Assembly: GCA_027365475.1 (NCBI GenBank)
Contig: DAHXNI010000024.1
Location: 29,362-93,361, forward strand
DNA length: 64,000 bases
From: Pseudomonadota bacterium
GTDB lineage: Bacteria; Pseudomonadota; Gammaproteobacteria; JAKAQQ01
Direction of reading: 5' to 3'
Within the stretch, counting starts at the first letter, position 1. Every line of letters starts with the position of its first letter. Below the pieces are notes generated by a model, which was given only the letters and a program-made list of their open reading frames with translations, did not search any database and was not told the origin of the DNA. The position numbers were made by a program, and so were the translations under genes. Of this stretch, positions 44,815 through 56,276 are shown in pieces.

Positions 44815-46167
44815 ATGAACGAGAATCTATCCTGGATCAAACGGGATCTCGCAGTCATTTGGCACCCCTGCACACAGATGAAGGATCATGAGTGGCTGCC
44901 ACTCATTCCCTTCTCCCATGGAGCTGGTGTCTGGCTCTTTGATGCGGAAGGGCACCGTTACCTGGATGCCATCAGCTCATGGTGGGTCAATTTATTCGGT
45001 CATTGCCACCCTTTGATCAACCAAGCAATCATTGATCAACTGGGGCAGCTGGAACACGCACTCCTGGCTGGTGCGACACATGAGCCAGCCATTCGGCTGG
45101 CCGAACGCTTGCTGGCACGCGCCCCACCGGGGTTAACCCGCTGCTTCTATGTGGATAATGGTTCGGCAGCGGTCGAAGCCGCACTGAAAATGAGTTTTCA
45201 CTACTGGAAAAACAAGGGGTACCCCCAAAAAGACCATTTCGTTTCACTGGAAAACGCTTACCATGGTGAAACATTGGGTGCGTTGGCGGTTGGATCAGTA
45301 GGGCTCTACCGCGATGCTTATGAGCCCCTGCTTCATCGATCGTTTCATGTATCAGGAGCCGATTTATTCGACCGCCCCCAAGATGAGCCAGTCGAGGACT
45401 ATACCTGCCGCCGCTTCTCCACCTTGGAACGGCTTTTGGCACGAGAAGCAGATCATATCGCGGCCGTGATCATCGAACCTCTGGTGCAGTGTGCGGGCGG
45501 CATGCGGATGCACGCGCCCCTTTATCTGACCCTTCTACGCGAATGTTGCAATCGTTATGGCGTCCATTTAATCGCCGATGAATGCGCAGTTGGGATGGGT
45601 CGTACCGGAACTTTTTTCGCCTGCGAACAGGGAGAGATAATACCGGACATTCTGATCACCGCCAAAGGTTTAACTGGAGGATATCTCCCGCTTGCCGCGT
45701 TACTCGTGCGGGAATCCATTTATCAGGCTTTTTATGCTGATTACGAGACGCACTTGGCATTTTTGCATTCTCACAGCTATACCGGGAACCCTCTGGCTTG
45801 CCGTGCAGCGTTGGCGACACTGGAGCTTTTTGATGCATCACCCGTACTGGAGCGGAACCTTGAAATCAACCAGTGGCTTCAAAAAGGCCTGGAGCCCCTG
45901 ATCGGTCATCCCCATGTGAGTGATGTCCGGATCACAGGAACCATTGCGGCCGTTGAGCTCGCTTCGGATGGGCCAAACAAGATCCCTTACCCCCTAGAGG
46001 ACCGGCGAGGAATCGAGGTTTTCCGTTATGGGTTAGAGCACGAAGCCTGGCTCAGACCTCTCGGTAATGTGGTTTATCTCATTCCGCCCTACGTGATCAC
46101 GGCAAATGAACTGGATACACTCTGCAAAACAGTTCGTGATGCCATTGATCATGTATCTCGTATTTGA
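44815..46167 (+). CDS. bioA: Adenosylmethionine-8-amino-7-oxononanoate aminotransferase
   Basis: IWHPCTQMKDHE; AISSWWVNLFGHCHP; LIADECAVGMGRTGTFFA. Confidence 0.97.
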   Translation: MNENLSWIKRDLAVIWHPCTQMKDHEWLPLIPFSHGAGVWLFDAEGHRYLDAISSWWVNLFGHCHPLINQAIIDQLGQLEHALLAGATHEPAIRLAERLLARAPPGLTRCFYVDNGSAAVEAALKMSFHYWKNKGYPQKDHFVSLENAYHGETLGALAVGSVGLYRDAYEPLLHRSFHVSGADLFDRPQDEPVEDYTCRRFSTLERLLAREADHIAAVIIEPLVQCAGGMRMHAPLYLTLLRECCNRYGVHLIADECAVGMGRTGTFFACEQGEIIPDILITAKGLTGGYLPLAALLVRESIYQAFYADYETHLAFLHSHSYTGNPLACRAALATLELFDASPVLERNLEINQWLQKGLEPLIGHPHVSDVRITGTIAAVELASDGPNKIPYPLEDRRGIEVFRYGLEHEAWLRPLGNVVYLIPPYVITANELDTLCKTVRDAIDHVSRI

Positions 46168-46910
46168 ACGTGCACACGCGCCGCCTCTATATTCCCGGCA
46201 GTATCGAACCCCACACTGAGTACGAGCTCAGCTCGATGCAGATGCATTACCTGCGGCATGTGCTCAGGTTATCTCCGGATCATCCGTTACGAGCATTCGA
46301 CGATACGGGACGAGAATACGATGCATCCATCTCGCTGTTTAGAACCAAGCGCATGTGCATCCGTACGGGCGAATCTGTTTCCGTACCCTCAAGGGAGTCC
46401 CCTCTCAACATTTGGCTCTACCCGGCACTGACACGAGGGGTCAAGATCGACTGGATCATTGAAAAGGCTACCGAACTTGGAGTGCGAGGAATTCGGCCCA
46501 TCATGTCCCAACGCAGTCCAGTCCGGCTGCCAGCCGAGCGCGAGCAGGCACGCCTTGCGCACTGGAACGGAATTGCTCAAAGCGCGACTGCCCAATCTGG
46601 GCGGACTCAGATCCCGGTCTGCACGCCACCCATGCCCTGGGAGGAATGTCTCACACTCGTTAACGGGAACAATACCTGTTTTATTCTTTGCCCAGATGCC
46701 GTCTCCGGTCTGGATCCGAGCGTGCCTCCTTCAGGTACGATTCACCTTCTGGTCGGACCTGAGGGTGGATTCACGCCAGACGAAATTCACCAAGCAACTC
46801 AGGCTGGTTTCATCGCCATTCGTCTCGGCCCCCGCACACTGCGAAATGAAACGGCCCCCTTGGTAGCTCTGAGTGCCTTCCAGACACTTTGGGGTGACTT
46901 GGCTCCGTAA
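46164..46910 (+). CDS. rsmE: 16S rRNA (uracil1498-N3)-methyltransferase RsmE
   Basis: KIDWIIEKATELGVRGIRPIMSQRS; LVGPEGGFTPDEI; LGPRTLRNETAPL. Confidence 0.96.
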   Translation: MNVHTRRLYIPGSIEPHTEYELSSMQMHYLRHVLRLSPDHPLRAFDDTGREYDASISLFRTKRMCIRTGESVSVPSRESPLNIWLYPALTRGVKIDWIIEKATELGVRGIRPIMSQRSPVRLPAEREQARLAHWNGIAQSATAQSGRTQIPVCTPPMPWEECLTLVNGNNTCFILCPDAVSGLDPSVPPSGTIHLLVGPEGGFTPDEIHQATQAGFIAIRLGPRTLRNETAPLVALSAFQTLWGDLAP

Positions 46911-46923
46911 CCCCGCCTCCCCT

Positions 46924-47388
46924 TCAAACAGCAGCAGGACTCCAGGCAGATAACTCAGCCTCGATGGCATCAAAATCGGGAATCAATGGGTTCTCGCCAC
47001 CTAAATGGATTCTGCATAAAAACCCCTTCAGAGCCGAATGATCTTCGTGGGGTTTCAAAATCGAATCGGTGGTGCGCAGAAGATAGGGATACCCGAGCGT
47101 CATGAGAGCAAACTGAGGTGGGCTCAAAACTCCTGAAAGCGCTTGTACGACGATCAAGCGGCTCTTGGGCCCGGGGGGGGCATGCTTAAAACCAGCAAGG
47201 GCCTCGAGAGAGACTACCGGAAGAGGGGCTCCGTTCCATTGCCGCCAACCGAGTAACCAGGATGGTCCCTGACCAGTGTCAGTCAGCGTGCCCCTGTTGA
47301 TGACTTCGATCACCGTTTCTCGGGGCAAAATGATCTTCATCCCCTCAAGTGGCACCAAGAGACAGTAAAGCTCCTCGTATGTAGGCAT
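46924..47388 (-). CDS. CheW-like chemotaxis protein (ChpC-like)
   Basis: Follows chpA; CheW-like fold (ILPRETVIEVINRG...PSWLLGWRQWNGAPLPVVSLEAL). Confidence 0.75.
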   Translation of the reverse strand: MPTYEELYCLLVPLEGMKIILPRETVIEVINRGTLTDTGQGPSWLLGWRQWNGAPLPVVSLEALAGFKHAPPGPKSRLIVVQALSGVLSPPQFALMTLGYPYLLRTTDSILKPHEDHSALKGFLCRIHLGGENPLIPDFDAIEAELSAWSPAAV

Positions 47389-47390
47389 GA

Positions 47391-50300
47391 TTAATCGCCT
47401 AAACCGGCGCCCAGGAACCGGTCGGGTTTCAGGTGATGAAGTATGTCGAGAAGGTCTTTTTCCTGATACGGCTTGGCCAAATAGGCATCCACGCCTATTT
47501 CCTTGGCGTGCTGACGATGTTTTTCTCCGGTTCGGGAGGTAATCATCACGATCGGAAGCGAGTGAAGTTGATCGTCATTGCGGATCCAGGCTGATAGTTC
47601 GAAACCATCCATTCTGGGCATCTCGATGTCGACAAGTGCAATATCGGGTCTCTTGTCCGCCAGAAGAGCAATGGCATCCAGCCCATCACGTGCGGTAATC
47701 ACATCGATCCCGTTTCTTTCCAAGAACCGCTGCGACACGCGACGCATGGTGATGGAATCGTCAACTACCAGTACCAATGGGCGCTGCGCGGCCAGCCTAT
47801 GATGCGCCCGGTCCGCTTGTGGCTCGAGCGTCTGTGCTGTCTTGCGCCGGCGCACGGCACGGACCAAAGCCACCGGATCGAGAATAAATACGACACTGCC
47901 ATCACCCAGAATGGTGGCACCTGATATTCCAGGAATGCTGGCGACCTGAGGTCCCAAAGACTTCACAACGATTTCTCGGCTCCCTGACAGAGCATCAATC
48001 GCAAACCCGCGGTAATCCTCTCCGCCACGTGCGAGAAGCAGTGAAACTGTCTCGGCATCGGCAGCGATTTCCGCATGCGAGCGGCCGAGTGCTTCACCCA
48101 GTGTGGTGACCTGATAAGCGTGGCCGCCATAAAGGTAGGTCGGATTTTCCCGTTGCATCAGGTTGTCATACTCCTTTCGGGAAAGACGTCCAACACCTTC
48201 GATACTGTGCAGGGGAATGGCATACTGATTGAGCCCTGCTGTTACGAGCAGGGCTTGGGAAATCGCCAGGGTAAAAGGAAGTCGAATCACAATGCGGGTG
48301 CCGTGTCCGGTGTTCGTCAGGACTTCAACGGTTCCGGCCAAGTCACGGATTTCCGATGCCACGACATCCATACCAACTCCGCGGCCAGCTGTCTGGGTCA
48401 GCATCTGAGCTGTTGAAAACCCTGGGCGGAAAATCATCTGAATGAGATCATCATCCGTAAGAATTTGATCGGGCTGGACGAGATTCATCTCAATCGCCTT
48501 GGTGCGAATGGCTGCGAGGTTCAACCCTGCGCCGTTATCCGCCACCTCAATCAGCACTTCGGCACCCTCTCGCCGGAATGTAAGCGTCACTTCACCTACC
48601 GGATTTTTCCCGACAGCCTGCCGCAGTCCTGGATCTTCCAAGCCATGAATCACAGCATTACGAACCATGTGTTCGAGTGGTGCCAGAATGCGATCAAGCA
48701 CCCGACGATCCAGTTCGGCCTCGGTGCCCTGGACAATCAATTGAACCTGTTTTCCGGATTCCATCGCCGTACGTGACACTAACCGTTGCAATCTAGGCTC
48801 AATGGATTGAATGGCGACGAGACGGCCTCTCATGAGGTTGTCCTGCAGTACCGTATTGACGCGCCCTTGCTGCAGCAACAAAGTCTCTGATTCCCGTATC
48901 AGCCCGGAAAGCAGGTTCTCAAGGCTGGACAAGTCGTTTGCCGACTCGGCCAGCGCACGAGAGAGCTCCTGTACACGGGTATAGCGATCCATCTCGAGTG
49001 GATCAAACCCGGTCTGCGAGGCGTGGACCTCCTGGGGCAGGCGCGCCAGCATCTGTGCTTCGGTTTCTATTTCCAGACGGCGCAATTGTTCGCGCAGTCG
49101 ATCGACCGTACGGGCCAGCTCAACCAGATTGAATGAAACGCTACTGATCTGTTCCTCAAGCCGAGAGCGGTAGATACTGACTTCCCCGGCCTCATTGAGT
49201 GCCTGATCCAGAAGCTCAGCACGCACACGAACCATCGCTGACCCGATATCCCGCTGGGAAGCAATCGGCTCAGCCGTTCGCGCATCGCCCAAGCGTGGTG
49301 CATCAGTTGCAGCGACTCCAGAGGTTGTATCTCCTAACCACTGTCCTGCTCCTTCCCCCACAGGCTCCAATGCTTCACCCGCTGCACTCCCTGCCACGAA
49401 GCTCGCAAGACCCGTCATCAAACGCAAATCTTCGCGCGGCAGTTGTCCGCTTTTCGCAGTGCTCAACATTTGCCGGAGGGATCCGGTCGTCGCTTGAGAC
49501 CATTGCAAAAGCGCACTGGGAGAGACTTTGTCCATATTTGCAATCACAGACTCAAAAACTGATTCCAGATCATGCGCCAATGTAGCCATGGCGCGAATAT
49601 CCGCGATTCTCGCGCCGCCCTTGAGAGTATGGAGGATACGCTGCAACTGGCCGATATAGTCCGAAAGATTTTCTGGTGAGTTTTCGTGTTCAGCCCACTG
49701 TTCGAGTATACGTTCCGCCTCATCCAGAAGATCTCGTGCTTCTTCCAAAAACACAAGCTGAAGCTCTCGCCCCGAATCCTCAGACGGATGGCTCTCCGGG
49801 AAAGTTGCTCCCACCGGGAGAGCCACTCCCGGTGAGGAAGTACCATCCTCAGAGCGGGGCTCTCGTGAAGCTGCTCCGATGTGCCCGAGTGGATCTATCC
49901 GCGCCTCATATTCTTGCCATTGGGTCAAGATCGATTCGATTGAAGGTATGGGAAGGTCGCGGTTCCCATACGCGCGGATGAGTTCCTTGGCCAGCACAAG
50001 CGTGCTTTCTATGCGTGCCAGATCATCCGCATGTACCTGAGCTGCCCTGGTTATCAGCGTCTGGAAAAAGTGATCTAGCGGTGTACCAAGCAGGATCAGC
50101 TCCCTGAGTTGGGCCATCTGGGAACTTCCACTAAACGTGTGGGCAGCTTTCGAAACTTCGAAGGGCGGTGGTGTTTCTGGGTTGGCAACCCATTGTGACA
50201 AAAGCGTAATGTGCCGCAAAGATTCTGTCTGGTAGATCTCATAGAGTGCGCGTTCGATGCGAGGCTGCGCCAAACCAGAGCTCGGTTCTTCCACTGACAC

Positions 50301-52538
50301 AAGCAATCGCTCTGCATGCATGAACTGATCGTCATAATCCATAACCAGTACTTTTTTCTGTTCGAGCTCCCTGATCAGACTGGGGATCAGTTGTATTGAG
50401 GCTCCGACGAATGCGACTCGATCATTAGATGCCGGCAAGGTGGAATCGATCATTCGATTAAGCAGTGATTCGACTTTCCAGCAATATTCGGCTAGGCGTT
50501 CCGCACCGATCAACCTCCCGCTGCCTTTGAGCGTATGGAATCCCCGGCGTATGGTCAGCCGTGACGCGGCATCGGTCGGGTTTTTCTGCCAGCTATCGTA
50601 AAACTCGCGTAGCTCCCGAACCACCTCACGCGCTTCTTCCAAGAAGATGGAAAGGATTTCTGTATCCGCGGAGCCCTGTACAACTTCAAAAGCGGGAGGC
50701 TGTGCGGGTGCGACCTCGTTTGGGCTCAGTCCAGAATGTGCAAAAGAGGGCGCTGCAGCTGCTTCGGGAACGTTTGACGCTGCTCTATCCAGCTGCTGTA
50801 CTGGAGCATCAAGTATGACTGCGCTGGATACCGTGGCTAAAGCCTGCTCCTCAGCTGGTTCAGGCTCTTCCTGTGAACCCAATGCAGTGGTCGACAGAGC
50901 CTCCTCCAAGGCGGTAATGCAAAGCGCTGCATTATCCAGCATGGCTGGTAGTGTTCCACGATTGAGCCGTATGTTTTCCAGCCAGTATTCAATACTCACG
51001 ATTGCATCAGCAATACGATTCGCAAGTGCCACTGAAAAACGCTGTCCAGGCACATGCCAACGGTCTGGGTTAAGTGTATCGCGCAACCTAATCATGAGTC
51101 CCGAAATCGGGTCGAACTCGGCTAGTCTGAGCGCGGCGATAATTTCATTCAGCAGGGGATGGATGGCGCGATTGAACTCCTCAGGCTGGTTCGGATGTGC
51201 GACAAAATCAGCGATGGTCTGTTTGATGCGAGCTAGATTGACGAGCACTTCTCGGATTACGAGGCTCCTGGCGCGACCGTATGCCTCTCGCTGCTCTGAA
51301 GAATCGCTCTGATGTTTGACTTTACCTAGCAGACTGATTTCTTCATCCAGTTTGTCTTCCAGCTGGAGCAGGACTGAGGCGATTTGGAACATGACCTCTT
51401 CCGTTGGAACCTCGGATCCATCGACGTAACGTGACATGACTGCTCGCTGCGCTTCGAGATCATCCCGAATGGAAGTCAGTCCCAGAACAGACAAGGTGTC
51501 ACAGACCTTTTTGAGCTGTTCTTGAGCAGCCTGGAGCTGGGTGGGATCCTTACGGGAACCCCGTACATAAAGATCCACACGATCCTTGATGCGTCCCAAA
51601 TCCTCACGAATGACTGAGCCCACAGTACGCAGGAGTGCCTGGCTCGGTCCTGATAGATCGGCAGTGCTGGCTGACCACTCATCTTCACGGGATTCCGGAC
51701 GCAGCGTACTGCGGATGGCATTCATCCGTGGCCCATTTGAAATACTTACCATGATCTGAGCGCGAAGCGTAGCGGAGAGTTCACGGATATCATGATTGTC
51801 TTCGCCCGCACGAGCCAAATGCCGGAGTTCGCGATCCATGAGCCCCGCAAGCTGTTTAGTGCCCGGCGATGGCGCAATCCCACCCTCCCGGACGGATTCA
51901 AAAAAACCTCCCGCTAACCACCACAGTTCAAACTCTGAGGGGGTTTTGGCAGCCTCTTCCAGTTGTCCTGTAACCTTCAACAACACCCCCAAAGCATCGT
52001 GGTTCGAAGGGTCACTGTAAAAGGCAAGCAACGCGGACTGAAATGTAGGGCGGAGTCTCTGGGCAAGGCGCGCCATGTCACGATCGGATCCGGCGACTGC
52101 ACGTTCGGCAGCGCGTAACGCCATGGTCAGATCCCCATCACTGAAGGCGGGATAACCGATAGCCGTTCGCAGCGCGTTGATTTGGGGCAATAACAGGCGT
52201 GCCGAATCGTTCCGCACGCCGGCCACCCGTTCCAGATACATGGGCAACTGCATGAGTGCGCGAGTGAGATGCTCCAGAATGTGCTCATCGGCTCGAATCT
52301 TCTGCTCTTTCAAACACCGCATCGCACGCTCGATTTCCTGGGCAAGCAGCGCCCCCCCACGGACCTCGACTACCTGTAATACGCCTCGGATTTCATGAAG
52401 GTTGTCGAGGCAACGTTCCAGCGCCTCCAACTGTCCTGGATCCTGTGTGTATGCCTCCCAGCCGAGCCGCACGCGCGCCAGCGAATTCTCAAGTTCGTCC
52501 TTGACCCAGAGAATCGCCTGTGAAGCGGGAATGGACAT
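47391..52538 (-). CDS. chpA: Hybrid chemotaxis histidine kinase ChpA/PilL-like with multiple HPt domains and C-terminal receiver
   Basis: HPt motifs GFHTLKGSGR and ILHTLKGGAR; CheA-like HATPase NAVIHGLEDPGLR...GRGVGMDVV; CheW domain; REC VLVVDDSITMRRV. Confidence 0.93.
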   Translation of the reverse strand: MSIPASQAILWVKDELENSLARVRLGWEAYTQDPGQLEALERCLDNLHEIRGVLQVVEVRGGALLAQEIERAMRCLKEQKIRADEHILEHLTRALMQLPMYLERVAGVRNDSARLLLPQINALRTAIGYPAFSDGDLTMALRAAERAVAGSDRDMARLAQRLRPTFQSALLAFYSDPSNHDALGVLLKVTGQLEEAAKTPSEFELWWLAGGFFESVREGGIAPSPGTKQLAGLMDRELRHLARAGEDNHDIRELSATLRAQIMVSISNGPRMNAIRSTLRPESREDEWSASTADLSGPSQALLRTVGSVIREDLGRIKDRVDLYVRGSRKDPTQLQAAQEQLKKVCDTLSVLGLTSIRDDLEAQRAVMSRYVDGSEVPTEEVMFQIASVLLQLEDKLDEEISLLGKVKHQSDSSEQREAYGRARSLVIREVLVNLARIKQTIADFVAHPNQPEEFNRAIHPLLNEIIAALRLAEFDPISGLMIRLRDTLNPDRWHVPGQRFSVALANRIADAIVSIEYWLENIRLNRGTLPAMLDNAALCITALEEALSTTALGSQEEPEPAEEQALATVSSAVILDAPVQQLDRAASNVPEAAAAPSFAHSGLSPNEVAPAQPPAFEVVQGSADTEILSIFLEEAREVVRELREFYDSWQKNPTDAASRLTIRRGFHTLKGSGRLIGAERLAEYCWKVESLLNRMIDSTLPASNDRVAFVGASIQLIPSLIRELEQKKVLVMDYDDQFMHAERLLVSVEEPSSGLAQPRIERALYEIYQTESLRHITLLSQWVANPETPPPFEVSKAAHTFSGSSQMAQLRELILLGTPLDHFFQTLITRAAQVHADDLARIESTLVLAKELIRAYGNRDLPIPSIESILTQWQEYEARIDPLGHIGAASREPRSEDGTSSPGVALPVGATFPESHPSEDSGRELQLVFLEEARDLLDEAERILEQWAEHENSPENLSDYIGQLQRILHTLKGGARIADIRAMATLAHDLESVFESVIANMDKVSPSALLQWSQATTGSLRQMLSTAKSGQLPREDLRLMTGLASFVAGSAAGEALEPVGEGAGQWLGDTTSGVAATDAPRLGDARTAEPIASQRDIGSAMVRVRAELLDQALNEAGEVSIYRSRLEEQISSVSFNLVELARTVDRLREQLRRLEIETEAQMLARLPQEVHASQTGFDPLEMDRYTRVQELSRALAESANDLSSLENLLSGLIRESETLLLQQGRVNTVLQDNLMRGRLVAIQSIEPRLQRLVSRTAMESGKQVQLIVQGTEAELDRRVLDRILAPLEHMVRNAVIHGLEDPGLRQAVGKNPVGEVTLTFRREGAEVLIEVADNGAGLNLAAIRTKAIEMNLVQPDQILTDDDLIQMIFRPGFSTAQMLTQTAGRGVGMDVVASEIRDLAGTVEVLTNTGHGTRIVIRLPFTLAISQALLVTAGLNQYAIPLHSIEGVGRLSRKEYDNLMQRENPTYLYGGHAYQVTTLGEALGRSHAEIAADAETVSLLLARGGEDYRGFAIDALSGSREIVVKSLGPQVASIPGISGATILGDGSVVFILDPVALVRAVRRRKTAQTLEPQADRAHHRLAAQRPLVLVVDDSITMRRVSQRFLERNGIDVITARDGLDAIALLADKRPDIALVDIEMPRMDGFELSAWIRNDDQLHSLPIVMITSRTGEKHRQHAKEIGVDAYLAKPYQEKDLLDILHHLKPDRFLGAGLGD

Positions 52539-52555
52539 CGTTCAGTCCCCAGCCG

Positions 52556-54688
52556 TCACGTGGTACTCGCGCTTAGCTCCGCCAAATCGAAGACTTCCTC
52601 GTGAAGCTCGGGCGGTGACTCCACTGTAGCCGGCGCACCGCTCAAGTCATCCGCGATACCTGGTGATTCATCCGGCAGTTTGAATCCCGCGACGGTCTGA
52701 CGAAGTGTTCCGGCGAGATCGGCTAATTTGCCGATATCCCGGGCGGTAGCCTCCGTTCCTTCAGCTGTCTGCACCGTTATTTCCTGAATCACATTCATGG
52801 TTCGTGTAACGTTCTGAGAGGCTGCGGCCTGCTGCTTGGCTGCCTCTGAAATACTCTGCACTAGATTCGCCATGTGGCCCGATACGGTTTCAATTTCGGT
52901 AAGTGCTCGACCGGCATTTTCAGCGAGTTGCGCACCGTTGACCACACCAGCCGTACTTTTCTCCATTGAATTGACTGCCTCTCCGGTGTCAGTCTGAATC
53001 GTTTTGACAAGTGTTTCAATTTGGCGTGTCGCATTTCCTGCTCGTTCGGCCAGCCTTTGTACTTCATCCGCAACCACGGCAAATCCACGTCCTGCTTCAC
53101 CAGCCATGGAGGCCTGAATTGCGGCATTGAGCGCCAGGATATTCGTCTGTTCCGCGATATCATTGATCAGTTCGACGATATCCCCAATTTCCTGTGAGCT
53201 TTCGCCCAGTCGTTTGATCCGTTTGGCGGTTTCTTGAATCGTATCGCGAATGGCATTCATGCCGTCGATCGTGGCTCGTACCGCATCCGCACCACGGTGT
53301 GCAATCCCCACCGACCGTTGGGCCACCTCGGCAGATCGTTGCGCGTTGAGTGAGACCTGTTCGATCGATTTGGTCATTGCGGCGATCTGTCCGCCCGCTT
53401 GTACGATCTGGTGACTTTGATGGGAACTGGCCTGCGCCACATGAGTTGCAGTCGCCCGACTGCGGCGGGCAGCGTCATCGACCTGAACCGCTGTTTGATT
53501 GATCGTTCGAACCAGCTCTCTGAGCTGGTCAACGGCAAAGTTGACCGAATCGGCGATGGCACCTGTAATATCCTCTGTGACCGATGCCTGTACAGTGAGA
53601 TCGCCATCAGATAGACCCGCGAGTTCATCCAGCAACTGCAGAATGGCGCTTTGGTTGCGCTTTGCTTCCTCGCCCCGGGCACGCTGGGCAGCCGCAATTG
53701 CATTGATCAGGTAGTTAGCATACATGAGCACCAGGAAAAGCATCAACCCTGCACCCAGCAGTACCCACCCGTAGATCGGCCGATAAACTCCATAGCGCAC
53801 ACCCACTTCCATTCGAGTTGTGATTCGTCCCATGAGATGGGTCATGCCATGCGAAGCAAAAACCACAGCAGCCAGCCCGCGGAAGATAGAGTGGACTTCA
53901 GTGGTGTTTTGCAAAAGGACAGCAAAGCCAGAGGCCACGGGATGGTAGAGTGCCTGCATCCTCCCCAGGAGAGGTCGCAAAGCTGGCATACCGAACACAC
54001 CTGGCATATTGAGGCTGCGTGATCCGTTCAGCAGCGCACGCTGGACTGTATCGACATATCTCGCATTGTCAATGAGCTGTTTGAGGCGTGTGGTTGATTG
54101 CTGCCTGGGATTCAGAAGAGCATGCAGTTCCAAGGTGATCTCAAATGCACGTGTATTAAGTGATTCCACACGTGCCAAAGAACGCCGGGGTGCCCCTGTC
54201 CGGATCATAAGATTCGCCAAATGATCCCATTCGAGACTCAGGAGTGGAAATCCGGATTGGATATTGCGAAGCGAGGAACCAATGGCCTGTACGAGAGCAT
54301 GGTGGGCGTTTAGAAATAGCAACGAATGATTGATTACCGAGGCACCACCACCAAACTCGTCGAGCAGAATCCTGAAGCTGTTCGGGCCAGAGGGTTGCCC
54401 AAGCATCAGGCTACCGTGTTCAAGCTCAGACAGATCCTGCTCGAACGCAACCTGGTGCAGCCGCATCTGTGGGAGCAAATCACCGGGTTTCGCAAAAAAT
54501 GTTGATGCGTCAGACCGTATCGCCGATAACTCTTGGCGCGCCTGATGCAACAGCTTGGTCTGTGTGCGATAGGCTTGATCGGCCCGATGGACCTGGTAGA
54601 GGTCCCACGCCCCAGCCAACAAGAAAATCGTTGCCAGAACCCCCAGCCAATAGACGGTTCTTCGTGATTGTGGTTTCATTTCAGCCAT
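52556..54688 (-). CDS. pilJ: Methyl-accepting chemotaxis protein PilJ-like
   Basis: MCP hairpin ...[49 protein letters not shown]. Confidence 0.93.
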   Translation of the reverse strand: MAEMKPQSRRTVYWLGVLATIFLLAGAWDLYQVHRADQAYRTQTKLLHQARQELSAIRSDASTFFAKPGDLLPQMRLHQVAFEQDLSELEHGSLMLGQPSGPNSFRILLDEFGGGASVINHSLLFLNAHHALVQAIGSSLRNIQSGFPLLSLEWDHLANLMIRTGAPRRSLARVESLNTRAFEITLELHALLNPRQQSTTRLKQLIDNARYVDTVQRALLNGSRSLNMPGVFGMPALRPLLGRMQALYHPVASGFAVLLQNTTEVHSIFRGLAAVVFASHGMTHLMGRITTRMEVGVRYGVYRPIYGWVLLGAGLMLFLVLMYANYLINAIAAAQRARGEEAKRNQSAILQLLDELAGLSDGDLTVQASVTEDITGAIADSVNFAVDQLRELVRTINQTAVQVDDAARRSRATATHVAQASSHQSHQIVQAGGQIAAMTKSIEQVSLNAQRSAEVAQRSVGIAHRGADAVRATIDGMNAIRDTIQETAKRIKRLGESSQEIGDIVELINDIAEQTNILALNAAIQASMAGEAGRGFAVVADEVQRLAERAGNATRQIETLVKTIQTDTGEAVNSMEKSTAGVVNGAQLAENAGRALTEIETVSGHMANLVQSISEAAKQQAAASQNVTRTMNVIQEITVQTAEGTEATARDIGKLADLAGTLRQTVAGFKLPDESPGIADDLSGAPATVESPPELHEEVFDLAELSASTT

Positions 54689-54757
54689 GACTCACCTCGA
54701 TCAGCAAACTCCACGGTATTTGGTACTTCCAGAACAGAATTAGCGGTCTCCTCGTCT

Positions 54758-55324
54758 TCACCCGGCAGCAGCATCCAGAAACAGCGTGCTCTCTACGAGC
54801 GCATGGAGATCTACATGCTGGCAGACAGCACGATCAACCTGATAACTTCCACGAACCCAAGCCCGTAGTGCGCTTTCTCGTGGCGCAGACTCCCGTTCCG
54901 CTTCGTGGATCCTTCGAAATCCGCGGACTTCGTCAATCAGCAATCCCACGGGATTCCGGTCGTGATTGATCCGGATGAGCCGAGTGGACCGGCCAGCTTG
55001 AATCGGCTCCAACCCTGCAAACGCAGCGAGATCGGTGACCGGAATCAGCTGCCCGCGCACGTTGGCGACTCCAATCAGCCATGGTTTCGCGCCAGGCAAC
55101 TGTGCCAATGGGACCGGAGTCATGATTTCCCGGATGCTGTTCCGATCTGCGATATAAAGCTCTGACGCCACCCGGAATGCCATCCCGGTCCATTCCTTCT
55201 CTGTCTCGGATCCGATAGTCCGTCCACGCACAATCGCACGGGCACGATTTTCGATAGCCTGAAGCAATACAAATGGCCGTACCGGCATCGACGGGACAGA
55301 TTCAGTGGCCACTTTGTCCTCCAA
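54758..55324 (-). CDS. pilI: CheW-like protein PilI
   Basis: CheW fold; PWLIGVANVRGQLIPVTDLAAFAG. Confidence 0.9.
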   Translation of the reverse strand: MEDKVATESVPSMPVRPFVLLQAIENRARAIVRGRTIGSETEKEWTGMAFRVASELYIADRNSIREIMTPVPLAQLPGAKPWLIGVANVRGQLIPVTDLAAFAGLEPIQAGRSTRLIRINHDRNPVGLLIDEVRGFRRIHEAERESAPRESALRAWVRGSYQVDRAVCQHVDLHALVESTLFLDAAAG

Positions 55325-55679
55325 GAACGTTGTTGACCGACTGCAGCAGTACCTCGGGGGTCACCGGCTTGACTAGGTAATCGGATGCACCCTGCCGGAG
55401 TCCCCACACGCGATCCGTCTGCTGGGATTTATTGGTCACGACAATCACCGGGACATTTTTAGTTTCTGCATGGTGCGTGAGCTGTCGGGTTGCCTGGAAG
55501 CCGTTGATCCCCGGCATGATCACATCCATGAGAATCAAATCAGGCTTCTCTGATTGTGCCATTTCGATCGCCTCAATTCCATTCGTGGCAGTTATGACAC
55601 TATGCCCCGCCTTTTGCAGCATGGCCCTCAGGATATGCACCTCGGTCGGCGAATCATCCACAACCAGTATCTTAGCCAT
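55302..55679 (-). CDS. pilH: Response regulator PilH-like
   Basis: ILVVDDSPTEVHILRAML...DLILMDVIMPGINGFQATRQL. Confidence 0.92.
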   Translation of the reverse strand: MAKILVVDDSPTEVHILRAMLQKAGHSVITATNGIEAIEMAQSEKPDLILMDVIMPGINGFQATRQLTHHAETKNVPVIVVTNKSQQTDRVWGLRQGASDYLVKPVTPEVLLQSVNNVLGGQSGH

Positions 55680-55717
55680 TCACTTCATACCTCATCGAGC
55701 AATAAATTTAGGATCGT

Positions 55718-56158
55718 TCACCCGCGTGTCGTCGCTGCACGGTCGGTCTGGGATTTAGACAGAAAATTCTGAAGGGTCGAAAGCAGGTCCTCACGCCCGA
55801 ATGGTTTGGTCAGATACTGTTCGGCGCCACAAATCCGTCCTCGCGCAATATCAAACAGTCCGTCTTTGCTAGAAAGCATGATGATCGGAATCTGACTGAA
55901 CTGGCGGTTGTTTTTGATGAGCACACAGGTCTCATACCCATCAAGCCGGGGCATCATGACATCGATGAAAATGATGTCCGGATTCAAGTCCGCGACCTTG
56001 GCCAAGGCCTCGAAACCGTCTCCAGCGGTCGCAACGGCGCAGCCCGCTGCTTTAAGCATGTTTTCCGCACTAGCGCGCACGGTACGGCTATCATCCACGA
56101 TCAAGACCTTCGTGCCTCTCAAACTAGCCTCTGGATGCTCGTTCTCGGATGGACTCAT
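55718..56158 (-). CDS. pilG: Response regulator PilG-like
   Basis: VLIVDDSRTVRASAENMLKAAG...DIIFIDVMMPRLDGYE. Confidence 0.92.
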   Translation of the reverse strand: MSPSENEHPEASLRGTKVLIVDDSRTVRASAENMLKAAGCAVATAGDGFEALAKVADLNPDIIFIDVMMPRLDGYETCVLIKNNRQFSQIPIIMLSSKDGLFDIARGRICGAEQYLTKPFGREDLLSTLQNFLSKSQTDRAATTRG

Positions 56159-56276
56159 GCAGGTGTCTCCCTCTCAATCAGCCTCAAAGGGTATCTCGAT
56201 AGCCCCCACCGAGTTACCTTTTACCACAAATTTGCCGCATAATCCATTGACATTAGTCTTAAAAGGTTATACCCCC

